Shown: positions 1 through 8,843, counted from the first letter of the stretch. The stretch: 64,000 nucleotides of DNA from Gammaproteobacteria bacterium UBA3067 (GCA_002366835.1 DFBZ01000060.1:1-64000); one strand, 5' to 3'. The notes: generated by a model not told the origin, from the letters alone. Numbers and translations are program-made.

Positions 1-121
1 TAGAATTTTTATTCGAGAGCAAGGAAGCACCGCACAGAAGCCCGCAGTGTATAAAGACGGCATGAGGCGTTGAGTACGAAGCTGACGCCACTATCGGGTA
101 AAAAGGCTATTTATAAAGATG
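1..121. repeat. MITE-like element, left-truncated copy
   Basis: The first 35 bases match 8675-8709 exactly. After an interruption, the stretch from about 61 to 121 (direct sequence around gctgacgcc and ctatcgggta) matches about 8782-8843. Copy 1 lacks a roughly 50-bp block that copy 2 carries directly after the shared cccgc. Its outer left end lies off the window, and its right end is a degenerate form of the terminal repeat of the other copy. It contains no gene. It lies just downstream of bioC, where it could also affect the end of the transcript (inference). Confidence 0.7.
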
Positions 122-143
122 TCCGATAGTGATACCTGCTTAT

Positions 144-977
144 TTATCGATATTTTTTCACAACAACGTTAAGCACCTGGTAGGAAACGGGTAGACCATT
201 CTCCTGCCGGAACTGTTCGTAATTTTCTTCCAAACTCGCAAAGCGTGTTTTCCCCATCAAACCTCTGTTGCGAGAACCTTTCACGGTATTAGCCCCAATA
301 TGCTTTAAATCTTTCAGTACATCCTTGAACGTTGCATAGTGGTTGGCACGATAATAAGTAGAGAGGTGCATCTGCGTTAAATCGGAGTCACCTTTATGCT
401 TGAGTATTTCAAGTAGCAGACTTTTCACTTCTTCTGCAGAAAAAAAAGAATTTACATGGGGGTAATGATCGACCTTCTGCCAGCTTTCCCGCAATTCGAC
501 CAAGGTTCCAGAGATGGGAATGGAAAATCCGAAGCAGCCACCAGGCTTTAAAATACGCAGACATTCCTCAAGTGCATTGTGTAAATTTTCACACCACTGC
601 AAAACGAAGTTACTAAAAATAGCACCCACGGAAGCACTTTTGATCGCAAGCCGCTCCGCATCAGCATTAACAAAAAAATTATTCTCTTTGCTCTCACAAC
701 GCTGCCGAGCATGGCGCAACATTCCTGGCGCGATATCGAGACCAATTAAATCGCCCTTGGTTTTTTTTCGCCATTTTTCTGTAAAGTAACCCGAGCCGCA
801 GCCTAAATCCAAAAGACTGAAGTCTCCCGAGTTGAGCGTGTCAGCGCAGTGCTTTTCCATTTCCTGCCACAAGCCTTCACCAATATCACGCTGCAAGGCC
901 GCACTTTCATCGTATTGAAAGGCGGCCTTGCCGAAGTTTTCTGCAATACGATCTTTATTCACGCTCAGGATCGACAC
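144..977 (-). CDS. bioC: Malonyl-ACP O-methyltransferase BioC
   Basis: SAM-dependent methyltransferase that caps the malonyl-ACP carboxyl group so that fatty-acid synthesis can build the pimeloyl chain of biotin. The SAM-binding signature LLDLGCGSGYF is clear, and the N-terminus (VNKDRIAENFGKAAFQY) resembles the E. coli protein. An upstream in-frame ATG (1061) would put 33 extra residues inside bioH, so it is unlikely. GTG at 977 (slightly overlapping bioH) or GTG at 962 is the probable start; I chose 977 because relatives have a few residues before the VNK motif. It is the last gene of bioB-bioF-bioH-bioC in this window; no bioD is seen, though it could lie to the left. Confidence 0.93.
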   Translation of the reverse strand: MSILSVNKDRIAENFGKAAFQYDESAALQRDIGEGLWQEMEKHCADTLNSGDFSLLDLGCGSGYFTEKWRKKTKGDLIGLDIAPGMLRHARQRCESKENNFFVNADAERLAIKSASVGAIFSNFVLQWCENLHNALEECLRILKPGGCFGFSIPISGTLVELRESWQKVDHYPHVNSFFSAEEVKSLLLEILKHKGDSDLTQMHLSTYYRANHYATFKDVLKDLKHIGANTVKGSRNRGLMGKTRFASLEENYEQFRQENGLPVSYQVLNVVVKKYR

Positions 978-1765
978 CCACACAAAAAACCTTGAATCAC
1001 CTTTAGAAAAGCTTCTGGGGCAGAAATAAAAGGAATGTGGCTCATACCGTCCATAGTACACACCGCTGCATCAGGCAGCAGTTCTTTAATTCCTTCGGCG
1101 GTGCCAGCAGGAACGATATGATCGTTCTTCCCAAATACATGCAAACTTGGGCAACGCATATCAGGCAATAGTGCCCGAATATCTGCCGAACATAGAATAT
1201 TCATACCGTCGCGTAAGGCCTGTGGTGCTGGCAAGCCATGAAAATAAACCATCTCTTTGAGTTTGCGAATATCTTCGCGTTGGGACTGACTGCCTTTCGC
1301 CTGTAATGCAAGAAAGCGAATCAAGCTGCCATCGGCATCTTCGTTCAAAAGTGCTGAAAACCCCTGCATTTCTTCAGCGGGCATCCCATAAGGCCAGGTA
1401 TCCCTGGCAATAAAGGAGGGTGTGCCAGTCACCGAAACCAGTGCTTTCACCCTGTCTGGGTGCTGGGCCGCGATATTCATCGCCACCATCGCACCCAGCG
1501 ACCAGCCCATCCAGACGGCTTCCTTTGGCGCGACGTTTAATACGTGCTTACTGAGATAGTCGAGATCGTACTCACCGCCAGGAATGGGGCTACGCCCAAA
1601 ACCGGGCAAATCAATCACGGTAACGCGAAAGTTTTCCAGCAGCTCGGGCATATTTTCATCCCAAACAAGGCTGCTCATTCCCCATCCGTGTAAAAGAACC
1701 AGATCCACCGCTGAATCAGTATCGCGGTTAGCCGGGAATATATCGTGATATAACTGTAGTGCCAC
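965..1765 (-). CDS. bioH: Pimeloyl-ACP methyl ester esterase BioH
   Basis: Alpha/beta-hydrolase that removes the methyl group from pimeloyl-ACP methyl ester, ending the BioC-started branch. The nucleophile elbow GWSLG gives Ser89, with Asp215 (GKNDH) and His243 (GMSHIPF) completing the triad; the LLHGWG oxyanion region is at about 24-29. At 266 residues it has the usual family length. The start is GTG with AGGAAG six bases upstream. It sits 14 bp after bioF and overlaps the start of bioC, so translation of the operon is tightly coupled. Confidence 0.93.
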   Translation of the reverse strand: MALQLYHDIFPANRDTDSAVDLVLLHGWGMSSLVWDENMPELLENFRVTVIDLPGFGRSPIPGGEYDLDYLSKHVLNVAPKEAVWMGWSLGAMVAMNIAAQHPDRVKALVSVTGTPSFIARDTWPYGMPAEEMQGFSALLNEDADGSLIRFLALQAKGSQSQREDIRKLKEMVYFHGLPAPQALRDGMNILCSADIRALLPDMRCPSLHVFGKNDHIVPAGTAEGIKELLPDAAVCTMDGMSHIPFISAPEAFLKVIQGFLCGCRS

Positions 1766-1779
1766 AGGACTTCCTTTGT

Positions 1780-2967
1780 TTACAAGTGAATGTCATCTGC
1801 CACGACCGCAAGGGCAAGCAGTAATTGCTGCACCTGCGCTTCGCTATGAGCAGCACTCAAAGTGATGCGTAAACGCGCAGTACCCTCAGGCACTGTTGGC
1901 GGACGAATGGCAGAGATTAATATATTTTGATCGCGCAACTTTTCACTAAGGTGAAGGGCCGCTTCAGAGGAGCCGACGAGTAACGGCTGAATGGCAGTAT
2001 GCGAGGGCATTAACTCAAAAGGCAGACCTTTAAGCCCTTGCTGAAACTGCTCAATAAGGTTTTGTAAATGCTGGCGACGCCAGGCCTCACGTTTTATCAG
2101 CGCGAGACTGCTCAATGTTGCGGCTGCCACCGCAGGAGGAATGGCAGTGGTGTAGATATAGTTACGTGCGTTCTGAATCAGGCTTTCGATTAGTACCTCG
2201 CTACCGGCAACAAAAGCCCCTGCAGTTCCAAAGGCCTTACCAAGAGTGCCCATCAAGACAGGGGCATCTGCCAAGCTGCATCCGGCTGCTTCGAGAGAAC
2301 CCCGCCCATGCGCACCAATCACACCGAGGCCGTGGGCATCATCTACCATCAGCCAGGCACCATATTGCTGGCACAAATCAGCATACGCCTTTAAGGGGGC
2401 TTCATCACCGTCCATACTAAATACGCCATCCACCACTACCAGTTTGCGACTATCCGGCGACTTTTTCTGCGCTTCGCACAAGCGCTTTTCCAGCGCCTGC
2501 GGATCATTATGGGTAAAGCGCTGAAAACGTGAGCCGCTCAGCAAGGCACCATCCAGTAATGAAGCGTGATTAAGGCGATCTTGGAACACAAAATCGTGAC
2601 GGCCCACTAAGGCATTAATGGTGCCCATATTAGCTTGATAACCACTGCTGAATAACAGCGCTCGTGGCCGACCGGTAAAATCAGCCAGGGCTTCTTCCAG
2701 TTCATGATGCACTCGGCTATGCCCCACCACCAAATGGGAGGCACCACTGCCCACGCCGTATTGATTTGCAGCATTTTGAAAGGCGGCTATCACCTCAGGG
2801 TGATTCGCCAACCCCAAATAGTCATTGCTGCAAAAATTAAGGTAACGCTGGCCATTAACCAGCACCTCGGCCCCCTGGGGGGATTCCAAAGTGCGTCGCT
2901 GGCGATACAGGTGTGCTTCTTGCCGTGCCGCCAAGGCAGGCGATAGCGCGTTATCGAGGCTACTCAT
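1780..2967 (-). CDS. bioF: 8-amino-7-oxononanoate synthase BioF
   Basis: PLP enzyme joining pimeloyl-ACP and L-alanine to give 8-amino-7-oxononanoate (KAPA), the first step in forming the biotin rings. The PLP lysine is Lys244 in GTLGKAFGT; VDDAHG at 208-213 holds the cofactor aspartate, and the N-terminal NFCSNDYLGL motif is present. It has 395 residues, normal for the family. It begins 9 bp after the bioB stop and ends 14 bp before bioH, so it is co-transcribed. Confidence 0.97.
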   Translation of the reverse strand: MSSLDNALSPALAARQEAHLYRQRRTLESPQGAEVLVNGQRYLNFCSNDYLGLANHPEVIAAFQNAANQYGVGSGASHLVVGHSRVHHELEEALADFTGRPRALLFSSGYQANMGTINALVGRHDFVFQDRLNHASLLDGALLSGSRFQRFTHNDPQALEKRLCEAQKKSPDSRKLVVVDGVFSMDGDEAPLKAYADLCQQYGAWLMVDDAHGLGVIGAHGRGSLEAAGCSLADAPVLMGTLGKAFGTAGAFVAGSEVLIESLIQNARNYIYTTAIPPAVAAATLSSLALIKREAWRRQHLQNLIEQFQQGLKGLPFELMPSHTAIQPLLVGSSEAALHLSEKLRDQNILISAIRPPTVPEGTARLRITLSAAHSEAQVQQLLLALAVVADDIHL

Positions 2968-2976
2968 ACCTATTAT

Positions 2977-4116
2977 TTATGACTGCAAACCACTGGACGA
3001 ACCGCTCGCATCGTAAAACAACGACTCGCCTTTGTCCGCCACCTGCTGCCGGGACTCATCGAGCGAAACCGCGGCAAGCAAACTGGCCGCTACCTCTTCT
3101 TCCGAATGCTGCGTGTCATGCTGCATTGGATGAATACCCAAACGTTCAAATAAACGCTTGTCGTGATTTGCCTCTGGGTTCCCAGCGGTTAAGAGTTTTT
3201 CGCCGTAGAAAATTGAATTTGCGCCAGCAAAAAAACACATGGCCTGCATCTCATCATTCATACCTTCTCGACCGGCGGATAATCTCACCATGGATTTGGG
3301 CATGATGATGCGTGCCACAGCGATGGTGCGGACAAATTCCAGGGGATCAATATCTTCTTCATCGGCCAAGGGGGTGCCCGGAATTTTAATCAGCATATTG
3401 ATGGGAACACTTTCAGGGTGATGAGGTAAGTTCGCCAATTGCTGTAACAGGCCTGCGCGATCCTGTCGCGATTCACCTAAACCTAATATGCCGCCACAGC
3501 ATACTTTCATGCCTGCATCCCTAACGTTGCTCAAGGTATCAAGCCTATCTTGATAGGTGCGGGTAGTAATAATTTGTTTGTAGTACTCTTCAGAGGTATC
3601 CAGGTTGTGGTTGTAATAATCCAACCCTGCTTCGGCTAACTGCTGGGCTTGGTCACCATCCAGCATGCCCAATGTCATGCAGGTTTCCATACCTAGACCT
3701 TTCACCTGCTTCACCATTTCCAGTACATAGGGCATTTGTTTTTCTTGCGGCCCGCGCCAGGCAGCCCCCATACAAAAACGACTCGCGCCATTGGCTTTCG
3801 CTTCACGAGCTTCCTTTACGACGCGTTCAATTTCCAGCAGCTTTTCCTTTTCCAGCCCCGTATTGTAATGCCCACTCTGGGAGCAATATTTACAGTCTTC
3901 GGGACAGGCACCGGTTTTGATGCTTAACAAGGTGCTGATTTGTACGGCATTAGGGTCGTGAAATTGACGATGAGTGCTGTGCGCCTCAAACAATAAGTCA
4001 TTGAGAGGCTTAGCAAATAAAGCCTCCAGCTCTTCTTTTCGCCAGTCGTGTCGAAGAGATTGGCTTAGATTTGGCTGCAGTGGTTTAGTCTGGCTTGGTA
4101 TGGAAGCTTGAGTCAT
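2977..4116 (-). CDS. bioB: Biotin synthase BioB
   Basis: Radical-SAM enzyme that inserts sulfur into dethiobiotin in the last step of biotin synthesis. The radical-SAM iron-sulfur cysteines are Cys71, Cys75 and Cys78 (CPEDCKYC). The length of 379 residues is slightly longer than E. coli BioB because of a low-complexity C-terminal tail (SSSGLQS). AAAGGGA precedes the ATG. It is the first gene of the operon; its promoter and BirA operator are at 4146-4198. Confidence 0.97.
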   Translation of the reverse strand: MTQASIPSQTKPLQPNLSQSLRHDWRKEELEALFAKPLNDLLFEAHSTHRQFHDPNAVQISTLLSIKTGACPEDCKYCSQSGHYNTGLEKEKLLEIERVVKEAREAKANGASRFCMGAAWRGPQEKQMPYVLEMVKQVKGLGMETCMTLGMLDGDQAQQLAEAGLDYYNHNLDTSEEYYKQIITTRTYQDRLDTLSNVRDAGMKVCCGGILGLGESRQDRAGLLQQLANLPHHPESVPINMLIKIPGTPLADEEDIDPLEFVRTIAVARIIMPKSMVRLSAGREGMNDEMQAMCFFAGANSIFYGEKLLTAGNPEANHDKRLFERLGIHPMQHDTQHSEEEVAASLLAAVSLDESRQQVADKGESLFYDASGSSSGLQS

Positions 4117-4145
4117 GGATAATCCCTTTCATAATCACTGCCCGC

Positions 4146-4173
4146 ATCATAGGCGCACGAAGCTTTATGTCAA
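4146..4173 (-). promoter_or_regulatory. Sigma-70 promoter of the bio operon
   Basis: Read on the minus strand, a perfect -35 TTGACA (4168-4173) is followed after 16 bp by -10 TATGAT (4146-4151), about 30 bp before the bioB ATG at 4116. The -35 box lies inside the left half of the BirA operator, so operator binding should exclude RNA polymerase. Confidence 0.82.
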
Positions 4174-4198
4174 CCAAAAAACAAAGCAAGGTTTACAA
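4167..4198. promoter_or_regulatory. BirA operator (biotin repressor site)
   Basis: Half-sites ATGTCAACC (4167-4175; 7 of 9 to the consensus TTGTAAACC) and GGTTTACAA (4190-4198; perfect) are separated by 14 bp. The known gammaproteobacterial BirA site is TTGTAAACC, 14-16 bp, GGTTTACAA. It covers the -35 box of the bio promoter and also includes the only plausible ATG of divergent comF, so both genes may respond to biotin (the comF part is inference). Confidence 0.85.
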
Positions 4199-4928
4199 CT
4201 GCTTAAATAGAAACCTATCCAAATCAATACGCTCTAAGCAGTGCCTGCTCTGCTTAGAACCCTCTCAGAGCACTCAAACCCTCTGCTCACCCTGCGAAAA
4301 CGACCTTCCCTATCTAGGCCATGCCTGCAGGCAGTGCGCCATCCCCTTAAATACCGACAGCGTCTCCCTATGCCCCCGATGCCAAAGCAAAGCACCACCT
4401 CAGGATCACGCCTTATGCTTATTTCTTTACGATACACCCATTGACCAATTGATCAGCCAACTCAAGTTCCACCAGCGGCTTAGCTACGGTCGACTCCTGG
4501 GTGGCCTAATGGCCAAATACCTCAAACATTACTACCAAGAGCACCCAGAAGATTCACCTCAAGCCATTATCGCGGTGCCACTTTCACGAAAACGTTTGGC
4601 GGAGCGTGGTTTTAATCAAGCTGAAATATTGAGCCGTCCTATCGCGAAGGAATTAAACCTACCCATTTTGCGGCGGGCATGCCAGCGGAACCGTGATACC
4701 CCAACACAACTGAGCCTGCCAGCGAAGGATCGAAGGAGAAATTTGCGTGACGCCTTTGATATCACCCTGCCCCTCTCGATAAAGGGCGAGCCGATCCGTC
4801 ATATCGCACTGATTGATGATGTCATGACCACCGGCGCAACACTGGAGTCCCTCGCTAAAACGGTAAAGACAAGCGGCGTGGAGACTGTCACCTTGTGGAG
4901 CTTGGCACGCACACCTCTGCATATTTAG
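4167..4928 (+). CDS. comF: ComF family phosphoribosyltransferase-like protein
   Basis: Member of the ComF/GntX family, which acts in the use or uptake of extracellular DNA in relatives. An N-terminal cysteine cluster (CLLC, CSPC, CRQC, CPRC) forms a zinc-ribbon-like region, and the C-terminal part carries the PRPP-binding motif ALIDDVMTTGATL. An upstream ATG at 4095 lies within bioB, so ATG 4167 is preferred. That start is unusual because it lies inside the BirA operator; no other ATG, GTG or TTG occurs in frame before the first cysteine. It ends about 37 bp before srkA. Confidence 0.85.
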   Translation: MSTKKQSKVYNCLNRNLSKSIRSKQCLLCLEPSQSTQTLCSPCENDLPYLGHACRQCAIPLNTDSVSLCPRCQSKAPPQDHALCLFLYDTPIDQLISQLKFHQRLSYGRLLGGLMAKYLKHYYQEHPEDSPQAIIAVPLSRKRLAERGFNQAEILSRPIAKELNLPILRRACQRNRDTPTQLSLPAKDRRRNLRDAFDITLPLSIKGEPIRHIALIDDVMTTGATLESLAKTVKTSGVETVTLWSLARTPLHI

Positions 4929-4965
4929 TGGTATGCTAGAGTGCCCCTCAAAGACCAATAGCCCT

Positions 4966-5955
4966 ATGTCCGAGCAAGATAGTTTTTATGCCCTTACACC
5001 CGACACAGTACTCGATGCTGTAGAAGCTGCGGGCTTTGATGTTTCCTTATCCACTCTCGCTTTAAACAGCTACGAAAATCGCGTTTACCAAGTTGCAATA
5101 GAAGAAAGCGAACCTATCATCGTCAAGTTTTATCGCCCACAACGATGGAGCGATGAGGCAATCATAGAGGAGCATCAATACTCCCAATTACTCAGTGACC
5201 ACGACATTCCAGTGGTCGCCCCCTTAAGAGGCGAAGACGGCAACACCCTCTTCACTCACCAAGGCTACCGCTTTAGTGCCTACCCCCGCAAAGGAGGTTA
5301 CGCGCCCGAGGCAGGTCATTTTGAGCAACTGGAGTGGATTGGGCGGGTACTAGGCCGCATGCACCAACTGGGCAAACAAGCAGTTTTTGAGCACCGCCCC
5401 ACCCTTTCCTTAAAAACCTATTGCCATGAACCTGCCGAGTTTTTACTAAGCAAGGGCTTTATTCCCAATCAACATCAGCAGCCGTATCAAGAGCTAATTC
5501 AAAACCTGGCGACAAAGATTCAGAGTGCTTTCGACCAGTGCCATAACCTGGAATTTATTCGCTGCCATGCCGACTGCCACATTGGCAATATTCTATGGCG
5601 TGATGATACCGGCCCACACTTTGTGGATTTTGATGATTGCCGTATGGCGCCAGCAATTCAGGATTTATGGATGTTAATGGCGGGGGATCGCCAAGAACGC
5701 ACCTTGCAACTCGATGCTATTTTAGAAGAATATTGCCAATATACTTCCTTCAATAATGCAGAATTACGACTAATCGAACCACTGCGCACCTTACGTTTAA
5801 TTCACTACAATGGCTGGCTGGCAAAACGCTGGGAAGACCCAGCCTTTCCAGCTACCTTTCGTTGGTTTAATACAGAAAATTACTGGATGCAGCATATTGC
5901 TGAGCTAAGAGACCAGCTCGATGCGATTGATGCCCCACCTTTGCAGCGCTTTTAA
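4966..5955 (+). CDS. srkA: Stress response kinase A (SrkA/YihE)
   Basis: Ser/Thr protein kinase of the aminoglycoside-phosphotransferase fold; in E. coli it counters MazF-linked death under stress. The sequence LNSYENRVYQ and VKFYRP near the N-terminus, the catalytic loop HADCHIGNILW and the metal-binding FVDFDD match the family throughout. ATG 4966 (MSEQDSF) is preferred over ATG 4933 because it aligns with the family N-terminus. A strong hairpin follows the stop. Confidence 0.93.
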   Translation: MSEQDSFYALTPDTVLDAVEAAGFDVSLSTLALNSYENRVYQVAIEESEPIIVKFYRPQRWSDEAIIEEHQYSQLLSDHDIPVVAPLRGEDGNTLFTHQGYRFSAYPRKGGYAPEAGHFEQLEWIGRVLGRMHQLGKQAVFEHRPTLSLKTYCHEPAEFLLSKGFIPNQHQQPYQELIQNLATKIQSAFDQCHNLEFIRCHADCHIGNILWRDDTGPHFVDFDDCRMAPAIQDLWMLMAGDRQERTLQLDAILEEYCQYTSFNNAELRLIEPLRTLRLIHYNGWLAKRWEDPAFPATFRWFNTENYWMQHIAELRDQLDAIDAPPLQRF

Positions 5956-5968
5956 CCCTTCCGCAAAA

Positions 5969-5992
5969 AAACGGCCGCAATTGCGGCCGTTT
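5969..5992 (+). terminator. Terminator after srkA
   Basis: A perfect 12-bp palindrome (AAACGGCCGCAA and its complement) starts 13 bp after the srkA stop and ends with TTT. It lies between srkA and the convergent porin-like gene, so it may serve both strands. Confidence 0.8.
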
Positions 5993-6023
5993 CGATCAAT
6001 ATTGGCTTTCCTTTTACATATGC

Positions 6024-6776
6024 CTAGATATGCAGGGTTACTGCCAAATATGGCCCCTCAACAGTTAGCTCGCCATAAAGATCATCAATATCATCCAGCT
6101 TAAAAGTAAATGTTCGATAACCCAACTCTGCACCCACTCTGAACGGAGACTCGTAAGCGGCGCGCACCAGAATATCTGAAACACCATTGCCACTCACCAT
6201 CAGGTAGTTGGCTTCTGCTCCCACTGAAAACCCTGTAAAGGGCAGATCAAACTGGGCTTTACCATATAACATGGGCAAAGGCGCGCTAATGGATTGATCG
6301 GCCTGTATAGAGCCGTCGCTACTCATAATAGCCACTTCACCATCAAACACTCGAATACTCATACCGATATCCAGTGACACCCAGTTATCCAAAATCTCGT
6401 AATAGAGGGTGGCATCCGTATGACTCAAATCAAGGGCCGAGCTAATATCCTGACTGGCTGTAAATGTCTGACCTTCAAATGTGATATCCCTCGTTAAGGT
6501 GGAGCTCGCATCTGTAGACATTTCTGTTCGCTGTAACTTTACATTGGGCACCATCGGCACAAAATGCTCAATGGCCACATAAAAGTAAGAGGCATTCTCT
6601 TCGTCAAAGCCGAGATCCTGTTCCATACCGATCTCGCCCTGATTGACATATTCAATTCCTCCAGAGTAGGCCTGAGACCACATGCTTGCCCCAGCATAAA
6701 CACCAAAAAGAGTATCGGCCTGAGCCCCCAAGGGCAGACCAGCTGCAACCGCCATTAACATCAATTCTTTTTTCAT
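6024..6776 (-). CDS. TIGR04219-type outer-membrane beta-barrel protein
   Basis: Exported protein with a signal peptide (MKKELMLMAVAAGLPLGAQA, cleaved before DTLFGVYAG). The mature N-terminus with LFGVYAGASMW and the alternating hydrophobic strands ending in a terminal aromatic/hydrophobic strand (YLAVTLHI) fit the TIGR04219 outer-membrane barrel family. Specific cargo is not known. An upstream ATG (6830) would add 18 residues before the signal peptide, so ATG 6776 is chosen. It stands alone and converges on srkA. Confidence 0.8.
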   Translation of the reverse strand: MKKELMLMAVAAGLPLGAQADTLFGVYAGASMWSQAYSGGIEYVNQGEIGMEQDLGFDEENASYFYVAIEHFVPMVPNVKLQRTEMSTDASSTLTRDITFEGQTFTASQDISSALDLSHTDATLYYEILDNWVSLDIGMSIRVFDGEVAIMSSDGSIQADQSISAPLPMLYGKAQFDLPFTGFSVGAEANYLMVSGNGVSDILVRAAYESPFRVGAELGYRTFTFKLDDIDDLYGELTVEGPYLAVTLHI

Positions 6777-7071
6777 GATTACTCTCGTACTAAATAAATA
6801 AACATTTATAAACATGCAGTCAACAAACAATTGAAAAATGCACAGAAGTCATTTTCATCTTAACAGGTCGACTATTAACACAAGCTTAGCACAGCAAGTT
6901 AAAGCAACGTTGTTAAAGAGTTATTCTTGTGGGCTTCTATAGAAAAGGCATCACTAACGCAGCGATTAAGCCGCGCTCGTAAGCAGTGATATATGACGAG
7001 ATGGGGAAAATAAGTGACAACCAAGGATGTGCCAGCGGAGGAAAGGAATGAGTACACACAGCATTGCAGCT
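6777..7071. other. Intergenic region upstream of the porin-like gene
   Basis: AT-rich sequence that must hold the promoter of the leftward gene at 6024-6776. I saw no open frame of note, no clear -35/-10 pair and no RNA gene. Confidence 0.5.
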
Positions 7072-7100
7072 AAAACCAACCGGCCAAAGCCGGTGGTTTA
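7072..7100 (-). terminator. Terminator after sqr
   Basis: On the minus strand AAACCACCGGC, loop TTTG, GCCGGTTGGTTT forms a stem with one bulged base, followed by TTTTAGC. It is about 36 bp past the sqr stop. Confidence 0.65.
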
Positions 7101-7135
7101 AACCTCATAATTGGAAAATTAAAACTGGGAGATGT

Positions 7136-8407
7136 TTATTTTTTAAGCTTATCTAAACCCATCGCTTTAAGTATTCTATTCTCTGCCCAGGATTCCATTT
7201 TTCCTGTTTTAACTTTATGTATAAAGAGCTTTTCAAATGCCACCTTTGCCACATGCACCCATTTTCCTTTTTTGAACCAAGTAATGTTGCGTGGAGGAAT
7301 TTGGGGTGAGGCTAGAAATGCACCGCCTGAACTGCCCATATCAGCCAGACAAAGTGCCGACCAAGTGGGTATTGCATGAAGCGGTTTCCCTTCAATATCA
7401 GCAGCAATATTTTCAACAATGGCTGTCACCATCGATTCAATCATATAGCCCGTTTTAGGGGTGCCTGTTGGTACGGGTGTGACTTCCACTGGAGGAATAG
7501 CAATGCAAACGCCCGCTGAATAAATGTTTGAGTACTCAGTGTTTTGTTGAAACTCATTGACCTTCACAAAACCTTTTGGATTACACATTTCCTCAACGGC
7601 CGCAACCGGCGCCACGCCTCTAAATGGGGGAATAATCATCGAATAATTAAAAGGTAACTCATGCACCTTTATGACTTCACCTTGCACGTCACATTCGTGA
7701 ACAATCATTAAGGAATCTTTTACTTCATGAATCTTTGCATTACAAATCCATTTGATATGCCGATTTCTTAACTCCTGCTCCATCATCCCCTTAGAATCAC
7801 CAACTCCTCCAAGCCCCAAGTGCCCAATATATGGCTCACTGGTGATATAGGTTATCGGCACTTCATGGCGTATTTTCTTCTTACACAGGTCAGTGTCCAA
7901 AATAAAAGCATATTCATAGGCTGGCCCAAAACAACTAGCACCTTGCGCCGCACCAACAATAATTGGCCCTGGGTTTTGTGTAAATTCCTGATAGGCAGTA
8001 TGCGCATCCTCAGCATGGTCTATCGTACAAACCGACTGTGTAAATCCGTCTGGCCCCAAACCAGGAACTGCATCAAAAGCCAAATCCGGCCCCGTAGTGA
8101 TAATAAGGTAATCATAATGAATGACTTCATCACCCTCCAAGGTCAGCGTATCTTCCTTTGGATCAATTTTTGTCGCTTTTTTTGCAATAAAGTCGATGTT
8201 TTTTTTATTTAGATACGGCCCAATCTTAACCGTGGTATCGGGCCTTTTTCGCCACCCCACACCAACCCATGGGTTTGAGGGGACAAACTGAAATATATCA
8301 GTGGCGTTAACCACGGTGACACGGTGCTGACTACCTAGCTTCTCTCTCATTTCATACGCTGCAGGGATTCCACCAATACCTGCACCTAGAATAACAATAT
8401 GAGCCAC
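7136..8407 (-). CDS. sqr: Sulfide:quinone oxidoreductase, type I
   Basis: FAD enzyme at the cytoplasmic membrane that oxidises hydrogen sulfide to polysulfide or sulfur and passes electrons to quinone. The sequence closely follows Acidithiobacillus SQR: the FAD-binding GAGIGG near residue 8, FVPSNPWVGVGW at 41-52, ITSEPYIGHLG near 188, and PVPTGTPKTGYMIESM near 311. All three catalytic cysteines are conserved at 127, 159 and 353. Length is 423 residues. Start is GTG with GGAG upstream. No sulfur-oxidation partner genes are nearby, which suggests sulfide detoxification rather than lithotrophy (inference). Confidence 0.95.
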   Translation of the reverse strand: MAHIVILGAGIGGIPAAYEMREKLGSQHRVTVVNATDIFQFVPSNPWVGVGWRKRPDTTVKIGPYLNKKNIDFIAKKATKIDPKEDTLTLEGDEVIHYDYLIITTGPDLAFDAVPGLGPDGFTQSVCTIDHAEDAHTAYQEFTQNPGPIIVGAAQGASCFGPAYEYAFILDTDLCKKKIRHEVPITYITSEPYIGHLGLGGVGDSKGMMEQELRNRHIKWICNAKIHEVKDSLMIVHECDVQGEVIKVHELPFNYSMIIPPFRGVAPVAAVEEMCNPKGFVKVNEFQQNTEYSNIYSAGVCIAIPPVEVTPVPTGTPKTGYMIESMVTAIVENIAADIEGKPLHAIPTWSALCLADMGSSGGAFLASPQIPPRNITWFKKGKWVHVAKVAFEKLFIHKVKTGKMESWAENRILKAMGLDKLKK

Positions 8408-8661
8408 AATGCATCTCCAATTTTTAGATCGAATCTAAGCAAGCAGTCGATCGTGTTATTTATTTGAATCAGCGCCAACCAACTAACGCTAGATGTTAAA
8501 TATTTAACTAACAACCTTTACCGAATAGTACCAACAAGAATACGGGTATTAAAATTAATAATAAGCTTATATCAAAACGAAATATAAATAGAGAAGGCTC
8601 CCGCCCCCAACAGCCCGCTGAAGAGCTACTAACTTGACCGCATATTACGTTAATCAAAGGG
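8408..8661. other. Intergenic region upstream of sqr
   Basis: AT-rich and without an open frame of note. It should contain the sqr promoter on the minus strand. I did not find a convincing regulator site. Confidence 0.45.
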
Positions 8662-8843
8662 CATCTCTAAAAATTAGAATTTTTATTCGAGAGCAAGGAA
8701 GCACCGCACTGAAACCCGCACGACTCCATGGATGAAGGAGGTAGAGCGAAGCAGGATGCCAAAGCCGAGTGTACAAGGGCTACATGAGGAGTTGAATACG
8801 GAGCTGACGCCGCTATCGGGTAAAAAGACAGTTTTTAGAGATG
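8662..8843. repeat. MITE-like element with 12-bp terminal inverted repeats
   Basis: Bounded by CATCTCTAAAAA (8662-8673) and its exact complement TTTTTAGAGATG (8832-8843). A second copy lacking an internal block begins the window (1-121). The 182-bp length, perfect ends and absence of a transposase fit a miniature inverted-repeat element. A small frame at 8732-8917 runs through it but has no recognisable protein features. No clear target duplication was seen. Confidence 0.72.
8720..8769. repeat. 50-bp nested module, copy A
   Basis: This block (beginning acgactccatggatg, containing aggaggtagag, ending gccgag) interrupts the MITE relative to the copy at 1-121, where cccgc joins directly to agtgta. 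A closely similar 50-bp block occurs alone at 37283-37332. Confidence 0.7.

Noticed and set aside
4095..4166. Upstream ATG start for comF
   Set aside because: It would place comF sequence inside bioB and upstream of the bio promoter; ATG 4167 gives a normal N-terminus.
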